DNA of 64,000 nucleotides from Bacillus sp. P14.5. GTDB lineage: Bacteria > Bacillota > Bacilli > Bacillales > Bacillaceae_B. The DNA is taken from positions 248,001 to 312,000 of the forward strand of contig NZ_NIJF01000095.1 of assembly GCF_003316765.1 (NCBI RefSeq), given 5' to 3'. The notes under the pieces were generated by a model, which saw only the letters and a program-made list of their open reading frames with translations, was not told where the DNA came from and searched no databases. Of the stretch, positions 1 to 8,890 are shown piece by piece. Position numbers and translations under genes: made by a program. Within the stretch, counting starts at the first letter, position 1, and the number at the start of each line of letters is the position of its first letter.

Positions 1-2
1 TT

Positions 3-287
3 TTTAAAGAGACAGCTGTAAATGAAGATGATTTATTAAGCTTCATGGATGCGGTGAATTCTGCAAAAGCTCAGTTTTGGGAGCTCCTTGTTTCATTGAT
101 CTACTTGGCAATCGTCGCTTTTTTAACTCTCTTTCTTTACCTGAAGAACAAAAACCTGCTGAGAGAGAGCGTTATCGTCATGGCTGTTTTTACAGGATTC
201 GGTATATGGAATGCGGTTGATGTTTCCTTTGATTTAAATCTTTCTTTGGTTGCTCTTGAGACCAGCTTCAGAGTTCTGACAATCTAA
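3..287 (+). CDS. C-terminal part of an unidentified membrane protein (5' end outside window)
   Basis: The reading frame is open from the first bases of the window, so the ATG at 45 is probably internal and the gene starts upstream. The visible 94 residues hold two hydrophobic segments, LLVSLIYLAIVAFLTLFLYL and ESVIVMAVFTGFGIWNA, separated by a short basic loop (KNKNLL), which fits an integral membrane protein. No family motif is recognisable in this fragment. The acidic stretch before the first helix (ETAVNEDDLL) could be a cytoplasmic linker. The frame and the membrane nature are clear; the function is unknown. Confidence 0.5.
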   Translation, partial: FKETAVNEDDLLSFMDAVNSAKAQFWELLVSLIYLAIVAFLTLFLYLKNKNLLRESVIVMAVFTGFGIWNAVDVSFDLNLSLVALETSFRVLTI

Positions 288-521
288 GAAAACAACGGGC
301 AGCTTTGTTAGGGAAAGGGTACCAATTCGTTTTCGAAGTCTCTATAAAGGCTTTTAACTGAAGTAGTACGCTTCAGTCCGGTTACCTTTATCGGGGCAGC
401 TTGATTTGGTACTCGCCTAATCCACATGGTTAAAGAAGAATAGCCGTAGCTTCTGTTTAATCAGAATTAAGAAATGAATTTGGAAAAGAGATATTTAACA
501 CATAGTAAAGGCGGAGAGGGT

Positions 522-1166
522 ATGTTTAATGCAGTAACAAATTCGGTTGAAGGATATAAAGGGATGGAGGTCCCTTATTCCATTGTAAGCAAAAGTGAAG
601 AGTGTAACAATATCGCCATCATTTTACCGGGGGCCGGCTATACTGTTCAATCACCTCTTCTGCATTTTTCAACAAGTGTATTTCTTAATAAGTCATTCGA
701 TGTTTTACAGATTAATTACCGGTATAATGACAAGGCTTATGACGATTTCTCCATGCATGAAATATGTGAGGCCATCTCTTTTGATGTGAATTTAATTATC
801 GATCATGTTTTTAGGGAAAACAGCTATGAAAATATTTATATTGCGGGGAAGTCATTAGGGACCATCCCGATGGGCGGAGTTTTAAAAAGAGATGAATTCA
901 CCAACGCCAAGGCAATTTGGTTGACGCCTTTAATTCATAGAGAAGATGTTCTTAAATCCTTGATGGAAAGCAAAAATAAAGGCTTGCTATTCATCGGTGA
1001 TAACGATCCTTACTATACTTCCGAGAGATTTGAAAAAGCAAAACAGAACCCTAATGTCACAGCAAAGTTAATACCTGAGTCTAATCATATCCTGGAATAC
1101 AATGAGAAAACATTAGAGTCCATCGATGTTTTAAAAAGAATCATAACCGAGATTGATCGGTTTTAA
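522..1166 (+). CDS. Small alpha/beta hydrolase
   Basis: 214-residue protein with an alpha/beta-hydrolase layout. There is an early strand plus oxyanion-type turn (IAIILPGAGYTV), a nucleophile elbow YIAGKSLGTIP (G-x-S-x-G with Ser as nucleophile), an acid in LLFIGDNDPYY and a late His in ESNHILEY. Together they give a plausible Ser-Asp-His triad. An in-frame ATG at 474 lies upstream, but the Shine-Dalgarno-like GGCGGAGAGG sits just before the ATG at 522, so that start is preferred. There is no signal peptide, so it is cytoplasmic. The substrate cannot be inferred, and an esterase, peptidase or thioesterase would all fit. Confidence 0.8.
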   Translation: MFNAVTNSVEGYKGMEVPYSIVSKSEECNNIAIILPGAGYTVQSPLLHFSTSVFLNKSFDVLQINYRYNDKAYDDFSMHEICEAISFDVNLIIDHVFRENSYENIYIAGKSLGTIPMGGVLKRDEFTNAKAIWLTPLIHREDVLKSLMESKNKGLLFIGDNDPYYTSERFEKAKQNPNVTAKLIPESNHILEYNEKTLESIDVLKRIITEIDRF

Positions 1167-1220
1167 TAAAGTACTGCCAAGGGGGCTGACTACATAAAAA
1201 GTTGAGGAGGTGAAGGAAAC

Positions 1221-1727
1221 ATGCTTGGACTTCCAAGAGGCGAAGTATTTTTAGTGCCATGGAGTGAGAAGTGGGTGAGCGAATTTGAACGGGAAAGGAG
1301 ACGAATACAGGGTGTGCTGGGTAGCGGCCTGAAAGTCCACCATATTGGAAGCACTTCTGTTAAAGGCTTGAAAGCAAAACCGGTCATTGATATTGCTGTT
1401 GAAATAGAAAATTTTAGTGATGGAGAGAAGTTTGCTCAGCTTATTGAGGTGCTTGGCTATTCTTATAAAGGTACAAATATTCTGCCTGGCAGGCACTATT
1501 TTAACAAGGGCGAACCCAGAACCCATCAAATACATATGTATCAGAAGGGTAGTCAATACCTGATCGAGCAGCTCAAATTCTGTGATCACCTGAGAAGCAA
1601 TGAACAGGACAGGAAAAACTATGAGAGGCTGAAAATACAATTAACACAACAAAACAACCAGGATAAGCATCAATATGCTGAAGATAAAACAGAATTTGTG
1701 ATGGAAGTTTTGAGGAAAATCTTATAG
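1221..1727 (+). CDS. GrpB family protein (UPF0157, nucleotidyltransferase-like)
   Basis: 168 residues, the usual length of a stand-alone GrpB domain. The family signature HIGSTSVKGLKAKPVIDI is present (residues about 41-58), followed by the conserved GRHYFNKGEPRTHQIHMY block. GrpB proteins have a nucleotidyltransferase-like fold, here with the GS...D.D-type arrangement, but no reaction is established. A strong ribosome-binding site (GAGGAGGTG) lies before the ATG. It stands alone between a hydrolase and a flippase gene, and the context does not suggest a role. Confidence 0.88.
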   Translation: MLGLPRGEVFLVPWSEKWVSEFERERRRIQGVLGSGLKVHHIGSTSVKGLKAKPVIDIAVEIENFSDGEKFAQLIEVLGYSYKGTNILPGRHYFNKGEPRTHQIHMYQKGSQYLIEQLKFCDHLRSNEQDRKNYERLKIQLTQQNNQDKHQYAEDKTEFVMEVLRKIL

Positions 1728-1836
1728 CTAGGCTTGAGCTTAACTTCCTGAGAAATCTGCTGGCAGAAGCGTACAATCATCCTCTCACCTATAGGAATGA
1801 ACATTTCTATTATATGCAGTCAATTGAGGTGTAAAA

Positions 1837-3456
1837 GTGCAAAATAAATTCATCAGGGGGACATTCTTTTTAACAGCGGCGACCCTGATATCCAAAGTTC
1901 TGGGTTTTATATATATCATTCCATTTACTGCTCTTGTTGGAACACAGGGCTTTGCTCTCTACGGTTATGCTTACGGTCCATACACCATACTTTTAAGTAT
2001 TTCCACGATTGGCCTTCCTTTGGCTGTTTCTAAGTTTGTGTCTAAATACAATGAATTAGGCAACTACAGAGCGGGATTAACATTATTAAAATATGGTATG
2101 TATTTAATGATTTTGAGTGGAGGCCTATCTTTTGTTATATTGTATGCCCTCGCACCTTTCTTAGCTGAAGTGGTTATCGCTTCGAATGATACAGCGGGAA
2201 ATACTGCAGAGGATGTTCAGTCTGTGATACGGCTGGTCAGCTTTGCTTTGTTGATTATTCCGGCTATGAGTATTTTCAGAGGATATTTTCAGGGAAGCCA
2301 GTCAATGGGACCATCCGCAATAAGTACAGTGATTGAGCAGGTAGTCAGGATCGCCTTTATCATCGTTGGATCATACACGATTATCCGCATTTTGAATGGT
2401 ACAGTAACTCATGCTGTGGGTGCAGCTGTTTTTGCAGCATTTGCAGGAGGCATAGCTGCATTTTGCGTCTTGCTCTTCAGTTTCATTAAAAGAAGAAGAA
2501 TCATCAAGAGGCAGCGGGATGAGAGTCCAAATAACGAAGACTTGCACTTTGTGCCGATCTTCAAAGAATTGGCAGGTTACGCTATTCCGTTTGTGATAAC
2601 CGGTCTGGCCATACCAATCTATCAGAATATCGATACCTTTACCATAAACGAACTATTTGTGTCAGCAGGTTACACGCTGGAAGAGGCAGAAACGGTCAAT
2701 TCAGTGATAAGAATGGCGTTAATTCTTGTAATGGTTCCTTTATCATTAGCAACCGCGTTTGGAATGTCTCTTATTCCAGAGATTACTTCAGCTTATACCA
2801 GGGGGGAAATCAAAGAAGTTAACGCTCAAATTTCTCAATCCATTCAGGTCATGCTGTTTTTTACTCTGCCCGCAGGTATAGGCTTAAGTATACTTGGCAA
2901 GCCGGTTTATACGATGATTTTTGGAACTGGAAACAGCCCGGAGCTCGGCGGGTATGTCCTGCAGTGGTACGCACCGGCAGCAGTCGTACTGGCTCTGTTT
3001 ACCCTGACAGCTGCTATCATGCAAGGGTTAAACCAACAAAAGAAATTGATTACTGGGATCATTCTGGGTGTGATGGTAAAGATTTTTTTGAACTTAACGT
3101 TAGTAAATTATTTGGACGTAGCTGGTCCAATTATAGCAACTTACCTGGGGTTTACGGCATCTACCCTGCTTAATCTTTATATGATTAAGAGAAGTATCGG
3201 CTTTAAAATTGCTCCCTTGGTAAACTCATTAAAGGGTGTGGCTTTATTAGTTGTAGGTATGGGTTTGGCTGTTTGGGGAGTGAATACTTTGATTGAATTA
3301 TGGATTCCGAGCTCATACAGTCTCTTTTATGAGTCTGTTATCATTTCAATTATATCCATCCTAGTCGGGGTACTGGTTTACTTAGGTGGGGGAATCAGAA
3401 TGCCTTCGGTAATAAAGCTATTTAATAGTATAAAGAATAATAGCTTTTCTGCATAA
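1837..3456 (+). CDS. MOP-superfamily polysaccharide/lipid II flippase-like protein (YtgP/SpoVB type)
   Basis: 539 residues with about 14 hydrophobic segments throughout, as in the MATE/MOP flippases of the YtgP(MurJ)/SpoVB group. The N-terminus (RGTFFLTAATLISKVLGFIY) matches the RGTFVLTLGTYISRILG-type opening of that group. Family-like blocks follow: GLPLAVSKFVSKYNELGNY, IPAMSIFRGYFQGSQSMGP and PLSLATAFGMSLIPEITSAY. Such proteins move undecaprenyl-linked precursors across the membrane. Whether this is the main lipid II flippase or a paralogue cannot be decided here. The start is a GTG preceded by GAGGTG. It is not part of an evident cell-wall operon. Confidence 0.87.
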   Translation: MQNKFIRGTFFLTAATLISKVLGFIYIIPFTALVGTQGFALYGYAYGPYTILLSISTIGLPLAVSKFVSKYNELGNYRAGLTLLKYGMYLMILSGGLSFVILYALAPFLAEVVIASNDTAGNTAEDVQSVIRLVSFALLIIPAMSIFRGYFQGSQSMGPSAISTVIEQVVRIAFIIVGSYTIIRILNGTVTHAVGAAVFAAFAGGIAAFCVLLFSFIKRRRIIKRQRDESPNNEDLHFVPIFKELAGYAIPFVITGLAIPIYQNIDTFTINELFVSAGYTLEEAETVNSVIRMALILVMVPLSLATAFGMSLIPEITSAYTRGEIKEVNAQISQSIQVMLFFTLPAGIGLSILGKPVYTMIFGTGNSPELGGYVLQWYAPAAVVLALFTLTAAIMQGLNQQKKLITGIILGVMVKIFLNLTLVNYLDVAGPIIATYLGFTASTLLNLYMIKRSIGFKIAPLVNSLKGVALLVVGMGLAVWGVNTLIELWIPSSYSLFYESVIISIISILVGVLVYLGGGIRMPSVIKLFNSIKNNSFSA

Positions 3457-3485
3457 GTTTTGTTTGAGGATAAGGAGGAACAATT

Positions 3486-3939
3486 TTGACCACTTTAGAA
3501 AAGGAATATCTGAATATAGTAAAGCTGCAATTTCAACAAATGAAGAACCGGGCTGAAAAGGCAATTGAACAATTGTCAGATGCTGAATTGCATAAAAAAC
3601 ACAGCACTAAATCGAATGATATAGCAATCATTATGCGGCATATAAGTGGGAATATGAGTTCAAGATGGGTGGATTTTTTAGAGAGAAATGGGGGAAAATC
3701 CGGTTTTGGGATTTTTCCGAAAGCAACAATGTATGCGAAAATAGCCTTTTAATACTATTGAAAACCTGCAGCCAGAAGATTTGCTGCGAACCGTTTTATT
3801 GAGAAACAAACCATTAAGTGTATTATGTGCTGTTCATATAGAAGCACCCCATATTAGTTATCATGTCGGCCAAATACTCTATGTTGGTAAAATGATCATA
3901 GGCGAAGATTGGGAAATCCTAAGTATACCTAAACAATAA
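3486..3939 (+). pseudogene. DinB-like/DUF1572 gene broken by a MITE remnant
   Basis: The first part reads as a DUF1572/DinB-like protein (TTG start, AAGGAGGA ribosome site): a helical N-terminus, then SNDIAIIMRHISGNMSSRWVDF. At about 3691 the family sequence stops and is replaced by a fragment of the short mobile repeat seen elsewhere in the window, ending in a stop at 3750-3752. From about 3755, in a different frame, the C-terminal family sequence resumes (NTIENLQPEDLL, then APHISYHVGQILYVGKMI and EDWEILSIP) and stops at 3939. Roughly 30 codons of the middle are missing, so this is insertion plus deletion rather than a simple frameshift. The intact family is an uncharacterised metal-binding-type four-helix protein. 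Confidence 0.8.
3691..3746 (+). mobile_element. MITE family A, right-end remnant
   Basis: Bases 3691-3746 match the right end of the intact family A copy at 19526-19711: the ATTTTTCCGAAAGCAACAAT block and the terminus TATGCGAAAATAGCC. Only the right end remains. It lies inside the DinB-like reading frame and is followed by TTTTAATA, the kind of AT-rich target seen beside other copies. Confidence 0.8.
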
Positions 3940-4039
3940 AACTAAATTGGCCACTAGGACCATTATTCTTTTAAAGGAATAGAAGGCCAAATTGTCGAAT
4001 CTATACTCTTAAAACTATTCTGAGGAGTGTTATGCATGT

Positions 4040-4876
4040 GTGGGATTTGTAAGTAAACACGAACAGAGAGACCAGGATTTACCGAAAAAACGAGAAGAGC
4101 TTCTTCAAACTGTCCTGAAGGATTTATCCAATGATCCTGAGGTTAAAGGAATTTATTTAGGAGGTTCGCTGGCTAAGGGAAATAACGACCGGTATTCGGA
4201 TATAGATTTACATATCATAGTTTCACCAGATTCAAAAAGCGATTTTATTCGGGATAAATACGAACGTCCGAGAAAGTGGGGTAATGTTTTATTTTTTGAA
4301 GGACACCCGGATAATCCTGTAATCGTTACTCATTTTGATTGTTTCGTGAAAGTGGATACCTTTTATAAAGAGCCGGGTGAATTGATCCCATCACTTTGGC
4401 TGGCAGGTTTGAAAGCACTTTATGACCCTGAAGGGATTGTGGAAAAGGTTTTGCGGGATTCGTCTCAATTAGAGTACTCCCCTTCTGCGGAAGAAGTCGA
4501 AGCCTGGAGAGGGAAGATCTTTGCCTTTATCCATGAAACGTACCGGGCATCCATGAGAAAAGAAAGGTATTATGCATCAGCCAATCTAGATAGATTAAGA
4601 TGGCTTATAGCCCAAGGCTGGTATATGGAAAGTGGGCAAAGAATTGATAGTTCTTATGGTATCTGGTCTAAGCTGGAAGGTGAAAGGAGCCTGTTGAAGG
4701 ATTGGCAGCTGGCATTATTGGAGAGCTGGGAATCCACTCGGAATCCAGCGGACATCATGAAAACCGTCAGCAGTATTTTACCTGAATTCTTCAGATTGAA
4801 CAAACAGCTTTGCGGTCAAACAGGAATACAAGAAAACGAGGCTTGGTGCAGGGAAGTCATAAGTAAAGTGATATAG
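4040..4876 (+). CDS. Nucleotidyltransferase-domain protein
   Basis: 278 residues. The N-terminal nucleotidyltransferase signature is clear: GGSLAKGNNDRYSDIDLHII (G-G/S, then D-x-D about a dozen residues later), the metal-binding core of the polymerase-beta-like/ANT fold. The C-terminal half is helical with many aromatic and charged residues (MRKERYYASANLDRLRWLIAQ), like the substrate or antibiotic-binding domain of aminoglycoside-type nucleotidyltransferases. The acceptor cannot be read from the sequence. It starts with GTG, with a TGAGGAG ribosome site about 11 bases upstream; an out-of-frame ATG at 4032 gives only a few codons. Confidence 0.78.
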   Translation: MGFVSKHEQRDQDLPKKREELLQTVLKDLSNDPEVKGIYLGGSLAKGNNDRYSDIDLHIIVSPDSKSDFIRDKYERPRKWGNVLFFEGHPDNPVIVTHFDCFVKVDTFYKEPGELIPSLWLAGLKALYDPEGIVEKVLRDSSQLEYSPSAEEVEAWRGKIFAFIHETYRASMRKERYYASANLDRLRWLIAQGWYMESGQRIDSSYGIWSKLEGERSLLKDWQLALLESWESTRNPADIMKTVSSILPEFFRLNKQLCGQTGIQENEAWCREVISKVI

Positions 4877-4886
4877 CATTGGAAAG

Positions 4887-4925
4887 AGGCGGCTGCTTGC
4901 TAATAGAGTAACCGCCTTCTTTCTT
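4887..4925 (+). terminator. Rho-independent terminator
   Basis: AGGCGG ... CCGCCT stem with a loop of about 19 bases, followed by TTCTTTCTTT. It lies just after the nucleotidyltransferase stop codon. Confidence 0.55.
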
Positions 4926-4983
4926 TCCTAGGATAATTTCTTAGAAGGCTTTTAACGATTTTAGATAGGAGGGAGCTTTTTTT

Positions 4984-5853
4984 ATGAAATCTTTAGCAGG
5001 AAAGGTTGCGGTAGTCGCAGGCGGGACAAGAGGAGCTGGACGCGCAATTTCTGTAAAGTTGGGGGAGGCCGGTGCCACGGTTTATGTAACAGGAAGGACG
5101 ACTCGTCAAAGTCAATCGCCTATGGGACGGAAGGAAACAATAGAAGAGACAGCAGAATTGGTTACAAATGCTGGCGGTTTAGGAATCCCTGTAAAGGCAG
5201 ACCACACGATTGAATCGGATGTCATGGAGCTGTTTGAAAGGGTTAAAGAAGAAAGCGGCAGACTGGATATCCTCATCAACGATGTATGGGGCGGAGATCC
5301 TCTGACCGAATGGGGAAAAGGGTTTGGGGACCACAGTTTGGCAAATGGACTTCAGATGCAGAAGCAGGCTGTAGAGTCACATATAATTACCGCTCATCAT
5401 AGTATTCCATTACTTAAAGAGAACGGCCGCGGTCTAATTGTTGAAATTACAGATGGTGTAGATTATAAGCCAAGAGGAAACTTCTATTATAGTCTCGCTA
5501 AAATTTCAAACATACATATTGCTCAAGCAATGGCAGAGGATCTCAAAGATGATGGTATTACAGTTATCGCTGTCACTCCGGGATTTCTAAGGTCGGAAGC
5601 CATGCTCGAACTTTTTGGTGTAACAGAAGAAAACTGGAAAGAGGGAGCAAAAAAGGATCCTCATTTCATCGCTTCGGAATCTCCTAATTATATTGGGGAG
5701 GCGATTAGCTGCTTGGCCTCGGATCCTGACATCCACCGTAAAACTGGCGGGGTTTTCAGAACTTGGGAGTTATCTGAAGAATATGGCTTTAAGGATATAG
5801 ATGGGACCCAGCCTCATTGGGGGCATTATTTTAAGGAGCATGTTGAGAAATGA
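4984..5853 (+). CDS. SDR-family oxidoreductase
   Basis: 289 residues with a Rossmann fold. The dinucleotide-binding motif is GGTRGAGRA (TGxxxGxG type) near residue 13, followed by TGR in the second-strand region. NDVWGG replaces the usual NNAG, and the catalytic Tyr-x-x-x-Lys is in FYYSLAK. The C-terminus is longer than in minimal SDRs and ends in a Trp/His-rich tail. This divergent NDVWGG form occurs in a subset of bacterial SDRs annotated only as oxidoreductases. The substrate and NAD/NADP preference are unknown. Its ATG follows AGGAGGGAGC. Confidence 0.87.
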   Translation: MKSLAGKVAVVAGGTRGAGRAISVKLGEAGATVYVTGRTTRQSQSPMGRKETIEETAELVTNAGGLGIPVKADHTIESDVMELFERVKEESGRLDILINDVWGGDPLTEWGKGFGDHSLANGLQMQKQAVESHIITAHHSIPLLKENGRGLIVEITDGVDYKPRGNFYYSLAKISNIHIAQAMAEDLKDDGITVIAVTPGFLRSEAMLELFGVTEENWKEGAKKDPHFIASESPNYIGEAISCLASDPDIHRKTGGVFRTWELSEEYGFKDIDGTQPHWGHYFKEHVEK

Positions 5854-5893
5854 CCCTGAATTGTAGTATAGCTTCAGATAAGGAGGAGTACTT

Positions 5894-6133
5894 GTGAAAG
5901 AGGAAGTTGCCTATCTGACCATCTTACTCATAGCATCATTCGTATCATTTTTTGTCATTACAAGCTGGCTGGAAACTGGAGAACCAGCCATTTTATTTGT
6001 ACTGATTATTTTAGCGGCAGATAGAATCTTGGAAAAGAACAGATGGCTGATAGATGGGTATTTGAGGCGCAATAATATCATCAAGTCTGAATCAGCAGAA
6101 TTACCAGAGCTTGTTAACAAGGATAAACAATAA
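5894..6133 (+). CDS. Small two-helix membrane protein
   Basis: 79 residues, GTG start with a strong AAGGAGGA ribosome site. Two hydrophobic stretches (LTILLIASFVSFFVITSW and PAILFVLIILAA) are followed by a charged cytoplasmic-type tail (DRILEKNRWL ... SESAELPELVNKDKQ). It lies 40 bases after the SDR gene on the same strand, so the two may be co-transcribed. No family was recognised. It is probably a real gene because of its ribosome site and tidy spacing. Confidence 0.6.
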   Translation: MKEEVAYLTILLIASFVSFFVITSWLETGEPAILFVLIILAADRILEKNRWLIDGYLRRNNIIKSESAELPELVNKDKQ

Positions 6134-6191
6134 AGGGAAATTCTTAATGGTGTATGTATCCTGTGACATCATGCTAAAAAATGCTTGTAAA

Positions 6192-6231
6192 ATGAAAGAA
6201 GACTCCCTTCAAACCGGGAGCCTTCTTTCAT
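6192..6231. terminator. Bidirectional terminator between convergent genes
   Basis: AATGAAAGAAG-ACTCCC ... GGGAG-CCTTCTTTCATT is a long stem with A-rich and T-rich flanks on both sides. It serves the small membrane protein on the plus strand and the symporter on the minus strand. Confidence 0.85.
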
Positions 6232-6232
6232 T

Positions 6233-7480
6233 TTACTCGCTTTTCACTTGTTCACCCGCAGCTCCCCGCTTGTTCTCACTTTCAGAAACAATCAGCGCAC
6301 AAGCTGCATCTCCCGATATGTTGATGGAGGTCCTTGCCATGTCCAGTAACCTGTCAATTCCCAGGATCAGTCCTATGCCTTCGACAGGAAGGTTCACGCT
6401 GCTGAGCACCATTGCGAGCAGAATAAGGCCTACACCAGGCACGCCTGCAGTTCCGATGCTTGCCAGCACGGCAGTCAGGACTACAGTAACCAATTCTCCG
6501 ATAGAAAGGTCCACACTGTACACCTGGGCGATGAACACAGTAGCGACCCCTTGCATGATTGCCGTTCCGTCCATGTTAATGGTAGCGCCCAATGGCTGTA
6601 CGAAAGAACTCACCGGTTCTGAAACCTTCAGCCTTTTTTGTGCAGTCTCCATTGAAATTGGAAGGGTTGCATTACTGCTAGATGTACTGAAAGCTACACT
6701 CATGGCTGGGCTGAAATTTTTGAAGAACCATAACGGACTTTTGCGAGCCAAAAGTAATACAGCTCCTCCATAAGTGACTGCCGCATGGACCACCAAGGCA
6801 AGGATAACTACCATCATATAGAGCCACATCGCCTTGATGGCTCCCCATCCCTGGCTTCCAATGGCAGAGGCAATCAGTCCGAATGTTCCATATGGGGCAA
6901 ACTTCATAACCATAGTGACCAAGTACATCAACAGGTCATTTGCCTGGCTAATCAAGTTTAGTATTCCTTTTGTTTTATCTCCCAGTGCCGTTAAACCGAT
7001 ACCAATGAAAATGGCAAAGGCAATAATTTGCAGCATATTTCCTTCGGTCATGGCAGTGAGCGGATTTTTAGGAATGATGTTCATGAGAGTTTCTCCCACT
7101 GGTGGAGCTTCTTCTGATTCAAAACCTTCATTATTCGTAGTATCTATACCTTCAACCAGTCCTGGATCAATGATATTCGCAAGCGACAGTCCGATGACAA
7201 TTGCAATGCAGGTTGTCAGTAGGAAAAATAAAATGGTCTTTATGCCAATCCTTCCGAGCTTTTTAGGATCTCCCAATCCTGCAGTTCCCAGCACGATTGA
7301 AACAAACACAATAGGGACAACCAACATGGAAATCAGGTTAAGGAATATTCTTCCTAATGGAGTGAATAAATAGGGATCTGCTACTTCAAATATATCTCGA
7401 GCAAAAACATTTAATAACAATCCTGTAATGGCACCAGCAATTAAGCCGATAATGATCTTGCTTGTCAAACCAAGTTTCAT
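6233..7480 (-). CDS. Dicarboxylate/amino acid:cation symporter (SDF/DAACS family)
   Basis: 415 residues, the full length of a DctA/GltP/GltT-type transporter. Family landmarks are all present: a serine-rich re-entrant loop FSTSSSNATLP, the cation/substrate motif NMDGTAIMQG in TM7, the second re-entrant loop ASIGTAGVPG, and DRLLDMARTSINISGD in TM8, where the Asp and Arg/Asn residues bind substrate. It imports glutamate, aspartate or C4-dicarboxylates with H+ or Na+; the exact substrate and ion are not decided here. It is monocistronic, facing the preceding genes across a shared terminator. Confidence 0.93.
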   Translation of the reverse strand: MKLGLTSKIIIGLIAGAITGLLLNVFARDIFEVADPYLFTPLGRIFLNLISMLVVPIVFVSIVLGTAGLGDPKKLGRIGIKTILFFLLTTCIAIVIGLSLANIIDPGLVEGIDTTNNEGFESEEAPPVGETLMNIIPKNPLTAMTEGNMLQIIAFAIFIGIGLTALGDKTKGILNLISQANDLLMYLVTMVMKFAPYGTFGLIASAIGSQGWGAIKAMWLYMMVVILALVVHAAVTYGGAVLLLARKSPLWFFKNFSPAMSVAFSTSSSNATLPISMETAQKRLKVSEPVSSFVQPLGATINMDGTAIMQGVATVFIAQVYSVDLSIGELVTVVLTAVLASIGTAGVPGVGLILLAMVLSSVNLPVEGIGLILGIDRLLDMARTSINISGDAACALIVSESENKRGAAGEQVKSE

Positions 7481-7556
7481 AAAATTTCCTCACCTTCTCT
7501 ATTTAGGCAAAATATTTTCTGATTTTTTCCCTTTATTAAACAAAGCCAAACCTGTC

Positions 7557-7722
7557 ATTAAAAGTGGAAGCGCCCTGCACAGCCCCGACAGGCAAATGTT
7601 CCTAAGAGAAAAAAGGCGGTTTTCCTTTTATTCTCTTAGGGTTATTTGACCCCGAGGGGTGGGCGCTGGAACTGGACGAATCAAAAGTGGAAGCGCCCTG
7701 CTCAGCCCCGACAGGCAAATGT
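7557..7722. repeat. Repeat family B core, partly duplicated, forming a long hairpin
   Basis: Bases 7557-7680 form an imperfect inverted repeat. One arm carries AAGCGCCCTGCACAGCCCCG and CCTAAGAG, the other CTCTTAGG, CCCGAGGGG and GGGCGCT, around an A/T-rich centre. The first arm is then repeated at 7683-7722. The same blocks recur at 8202-8558, 32155-32405 and 58561-58869. It has no coding potential. It lies just upstream of the minus-strand symporter gene and may affect its transcript. Confidence 0.75.
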
Positions 7723-8191
7723 ACTGATATCCTTTCTTATTAATGGTAGTAGAAAGCAAAATTATGTAAGGAATTAAGGTAAGGGCTTACAAGTTTTCCA
7801 TACTTTTAGGTGAAACTAATGCTCTCCAAGGAATAGTTGATCAACAGTAGAAGCTTAAGAAGTCCAACCAGAGAAAGATATATTTTATCAGAAAGTCTTG
7901 TTTCATTTCAATAATGATGAAACATCCAACCATGGCTGCGGGTGGAACAGTAAATAATTAAGATTGACCTTGGCAAACCAGACATTAATTTGGCTATAGC
8001 TTCAGCTTAATATCCCACAGGCATACCTGGCAATGGATACAAGAACAAACAGGAATGTATACCTACATTTTAGAAATATAAGTAAATACTCAGCACATGG
8101 AGAATTGCCGGATTTCAGATTCGAATATACATCGAAATAAAATATACCAGAATGCGTATTCTATCAAAATTTCAAATTTTATGATGTACCT
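7723..8191. other. Gene-free stretch
   Basis: About 470 bases, AT-rich, with stop codons in all frames. No convincing ORF, hairpin terminator, RNA gene or similarity to the other repeats was seen. It lies between two family B repeats, so it may be decayed sequence. Confidence 0.5.
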
Positions 8192-8201
8192 TTTTTGGCA
8201 A

Positions 8202-8558
8202 GGCTCTTTTCTGAAAGGCAGTTCCTCTTGAATGCTATTTTATCCTCCTCCGCCTTTAATGTAGAAGGATCTTCGCTGCAGGCGTGCGACCTCCTGCGGG
8301 ACTAGCGGCATCTAGTTCCAGCACTAGCCCCTCGGGGTCAAATAACCTCAAGAGAATAAAAGTAAAGAGCGCCTTTTTTTCTCTTGAAAACATTTGCCTG
8401 ACGGGGCTGAACAAGGTGCATCCACTTTTGATTACAGGTGAGACCAAGGTTACGTATCCACTGGAACGTAACCCCGAACCCAATTGCAGCGCGGAGTCGT
8501 GCGTCTGGAGCGGAAATCCATTACTTTTAAGACAGCCACAATCTTTGAGAAAACAGTT
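8202..8558. mobile_element. MITE family B, complete copy with target-site duplication
   Basis: Non-coding element of about 357 bases. It begins GGCTCTTTTCTGAAAG and ends with a degenerate copy of the inverted terminus (CACAATCTTTGAGAAAACAG). The direct repeat TTTTTGGCAA occurs at 8192-8201 and again at 8557-8566. With an 8-base duplication (TTTGGCAA) the element ends at 8558. The interior holds the family blocks CCTGCGGGACTAGCGGCATC and AGCCCCTCGGGGTC and the A/T-rich hairpin centre. ORFs over it on both strands are shadows. Confidence 0.78.
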
Positions 8559-8890
8559 TTTGGCAAAAACAAGATTCACTGCTGGCTAAAGCATTATTTG
8601 CACCTCATTTTCTACTCTTTTTCTGAGTGCTAACCACGACGTTTTCCTTAAAAGGTATTTTCCTATTGAGTTAGAGCTCTCCTTCTTAAAGAGACTATGT
8701 TCATAGAGAACATCCAAAGAAGAGGTGAGCACTACTTCTTTTTTCCATATAAATAGTCTAATAGCCTTGAAGTTGAGGATGAAGTTTGAAATAATAATAC
8801 ACAAAGTGTAAATATTTAGAAAATATTATAAAAGTTTCTATATATGGTCATTATCTGTATATTACTAAGACTAACAAAAGGGTGTTGAGC
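8559..8890. other. Intergenic region before pbpA
   Basis: About 330 bases. It holds a 72-codon minus-strand ORF (8586-8804) with no recognisable motif and poor support. No hairpin or regulatory motif stands out. The pbpA promoter probably lies in the AT-rich 8800-8860 part, but no clear -35/-10 pair was identified. Confidence 0.4.

Noticed and set aside
6111-7373. Long plus-strand ORFs opposite the symporter
   Set aside because: Shadows of the minus-strand symporter gene, which has all family motifs.
8284-8589. 101- and 107-codon ORFs on both strands
   Set aside because: Both lie inside the family B element and follow its non-coding repeats.
8586-8804. 72-codon minus-strand ORF
   Set aside because: No motif and poor initiation context; not supported as a gene.
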